In this document: in pieces, positions 6,074-6,995 of the stretch | Numbering within the stretch: the first letter of the stretch is position 1 | Layout: every line of letters starts with the position of its first letter | NCBI GenBank assembly: GCA_017621295.1 | Contig: JAGATI010000146.1 | Coordinates: forward strand, 1 to 6,995 | Direction: 5' to 3' | DNA length: 6,995 nucleotides | Source of the DNA: Clostridia bacterium | GTDB lineage: Bacteria > Bacillota_A > Clostridia > TANB77 > CAG-508 | Notes under the pieces: model-generated | Databases searched by the model: none | Told to the model about the DNA's origin: nothing | Seen by the model: only the letters and a program-made list of their open reading frames with translations | Program-made: the position numbers and the translations under genes

Positions 6074-6637
6074 TTATTTATTTTTATCAACAATTTTTAA
6101 ATTTTCCTTTTTTAGATAACCTTGTTTATAAAATGCTTCGAAATACATTATCAAAGAAAACATAGTCATAAATAATGCTAAATAGTAAATATAAGTATCA
6201 AAATGAAAATCAAGTTCGAAATATTTTACAATAAAAGAAGAAACTATTGCTACATAGAATAGTACAGTAGCAAGTTTTCCATACCATTTACTAGAAACAA
6301 CTAATTCTTTTCCATAAAGGAAAGAGGCTCCAGCTATCATCATAAGTTCCTTCAGAAATACAACAAACAAAATCCATAGAGGAATTATATTCTCTATACT
6401 TAAAGCAGTTAAAACAGAGACTTGTGTTGCTTTATCAGAAAGTGGGTCTATTAGTTTTCCAAAATTAGTTATAAAATTAAATTTTCTTGCAATAAAACCA
6501 TCTAATATATCTGTAATACCAGAAATAGTTAAGAGAATAAATGCTACTATGTAATTAGATTGAATAATAGATGTAAATATAAAAGGTATTAATACAAATC
6601 TAAACATAGTTAATATATTAGGTACATATTTAAACAT
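6074..6637 (-). CDS. pgsA: CDP-diacylglycerol--glycerol-3-phosphate 3-phosphatidyltransferase
   Basis: The product is 187 residues, typical for PgsA. It makes phosphatidylglycerophosphate from CDP-diacylglycerol and glycerol-3-phosphate, the committed step to phosphatidylglycerol and cardiolipin, in the membrane. The complete CDP-alcohol phosphotransferase motif is present with correct spacing: D43, D46, G47, A50, R51, G60, D64, D68. The N-terminus YVPNILTMFRFVLIPF is typical of PgsA, and several hydrophobic helices follow. The start is fixed by GGAGGA (6644-6649) six bases upstream of ATG. It sits 22 bases after the Clp ATPase stop on the same strand, so the two are probably co-transcribed. 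A different CDP-alcohol substrate is possible but less likely. Confidence 0.9.
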   Translation of the reverse strand: MFKYVPNILTMFRFVLIPFIFTSIIQSNYIVAFILLTISGITDILDGFIARKFNFITNFGKLIDPLSDKATQVSVLTALSIENIIPLWILFVVFLKELMMIAGASFLYGKELVVSSKWYGKLATVLFYVAIVSSFIVKYFELDFHFDTYIYYLALFMTMFSLIMYFEAFYKQGYLKKENLKIVDKNK

Positions 6638-6659
6638 ATAAATTCCTCCATTAGTACAT

Positions 6660-6995
6660 TTAATTTTCTATTTTAAATTGTAACTGATTGTTTTCTAAAT
6701 CGATATTTACTGTGGCGCCATTTTGCAATTCTTGTTTTAATATAAGGTCAGATAATTCATCTTCTACATACCTTTGAATAGCTCTTCTTAAAGGTCTTGC
6801 TCCATATTTTACATCTGTTCCTTTTTGTAATATAAAGTTTTTTGCTTCATCTGATACATTCATTATAATATTTTTATCAGATAATACAAGTTTGGTTTCG
6901 GATAACATTAATTCTATAATTTCTAATAATTGATTATTATCTAACTGTTCAAAAACTACTATTTCATCTATTCTATTTAAAAATTCAGGTCTAAA
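6660..6995 (-). CDS. clpC: C-terminal part of a ClpC/ClpB-type AAA+ ATPase (5' end outside window)
   Basis: The frame is open from the window edge (base 6995) to TAA at 6662-6660, giving the last 111 residues. It begins FRPEFLNRIDEIVVF, the conserved end of the second AAA+ module of Hsp100 proteins. The C-terminal D2-small domain follows, with the sensor-2 motif KYGARPLRRAIQRYVED. Such proteins unfold substrates, ClpC for ClpP proteolysis and ClpB for disaggregation. An ATG at 6908 is internal. The ending fits ClpC in a Gram-positive host. The ClpC loop that contacts ClpP lies outside the window, so ClpC versus ClpB/ClpE is not settled. Confidence 0.88.
   Translation of the reverse strand, partial: FRPEFLNRIDEIVVFEQLDNNQLLEIIELMLSETKLVLSDKNIIMNVSDEAKNFILQKGTDVKYGARPLRRAIQRYVEDELSDLILKQELQNGATVNIDLENNQLQFKIEN

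Noticed and set aside
1..6995. CRISPR array, tRNA or rRNA, insertion sequence or attachment site
   Set aside because: I saw no regularly spaced repeats, no tRNA-like cloverleaf or CCA end, no transposase and no terminal inverted repeats with target duplication around the coupling-protein gene.

Overview
This is a strongly A+T-rich window whose gene content points to a spore-forming-lineage Firmicute, most likely an uncultured or gut-type Clostridia. It carries a SpoVB/YabM-type flippase next to HU, a BofC-like protein, ClpC and PgsA. Codon use is AT-driven: Arg is mostly AGA, with some CGT, CGA and AGG. Ribosome binding sites are GGAGG-like.

Layout. Positions 1-75 hold the last 24 codons of an unidentified plus-strand gene, followed by an intrinsic terminator. 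Positions 315-2680 (minus) hold a TraG/VirD4-type conjugative coupling ATPase, with a terminator at its 3' end and a likely promoter at its 5' end. The divergent plus-strand block holds a SpoVB/YabM-like lipid-linked polysaccharide flippase (2917-4563) and the nucleoid protein HU (4741-5022, with terminator). A membrane-anchored protein with a BofC-like C-terminus (5326-5913) follows and has a good match to a sporulation sigma-G promoter. It converges on pgsA (6074-6637, minus) across a long hairpin terminator. pgsA lies 22 bases downstream of the C-terminal end of a ClpC/ClpB-type AAA+ gene that runs off the window.

Most notable observation. The coupling-protein gene is open in three successive frames. 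All three pieces keep family motifs (Walker A in the first, the LNPF region in the second, Walker B in the third). At each junction the frame moves by exactly +1, and each junction can be placed on the tetranucleotide CGGA: the upstream frame reads CGG and the downstream frame reads GGA (Gly). In the genes I read, CGG occurs in frame nowhere except at these two points. This could be +1 recoding at a hungry or unassigned CGG codon, or a quadruplet CGGA read as Gly. It could also be two ordinary indels in a decaying gene, or sequence errors. The window alone cannot decide between these.

The remaining genes look like ordinary chromosomal housekeeping or sporulation genes. The coupling protein has no relaxase, VirB4 or other type IV secretion partner in this window.
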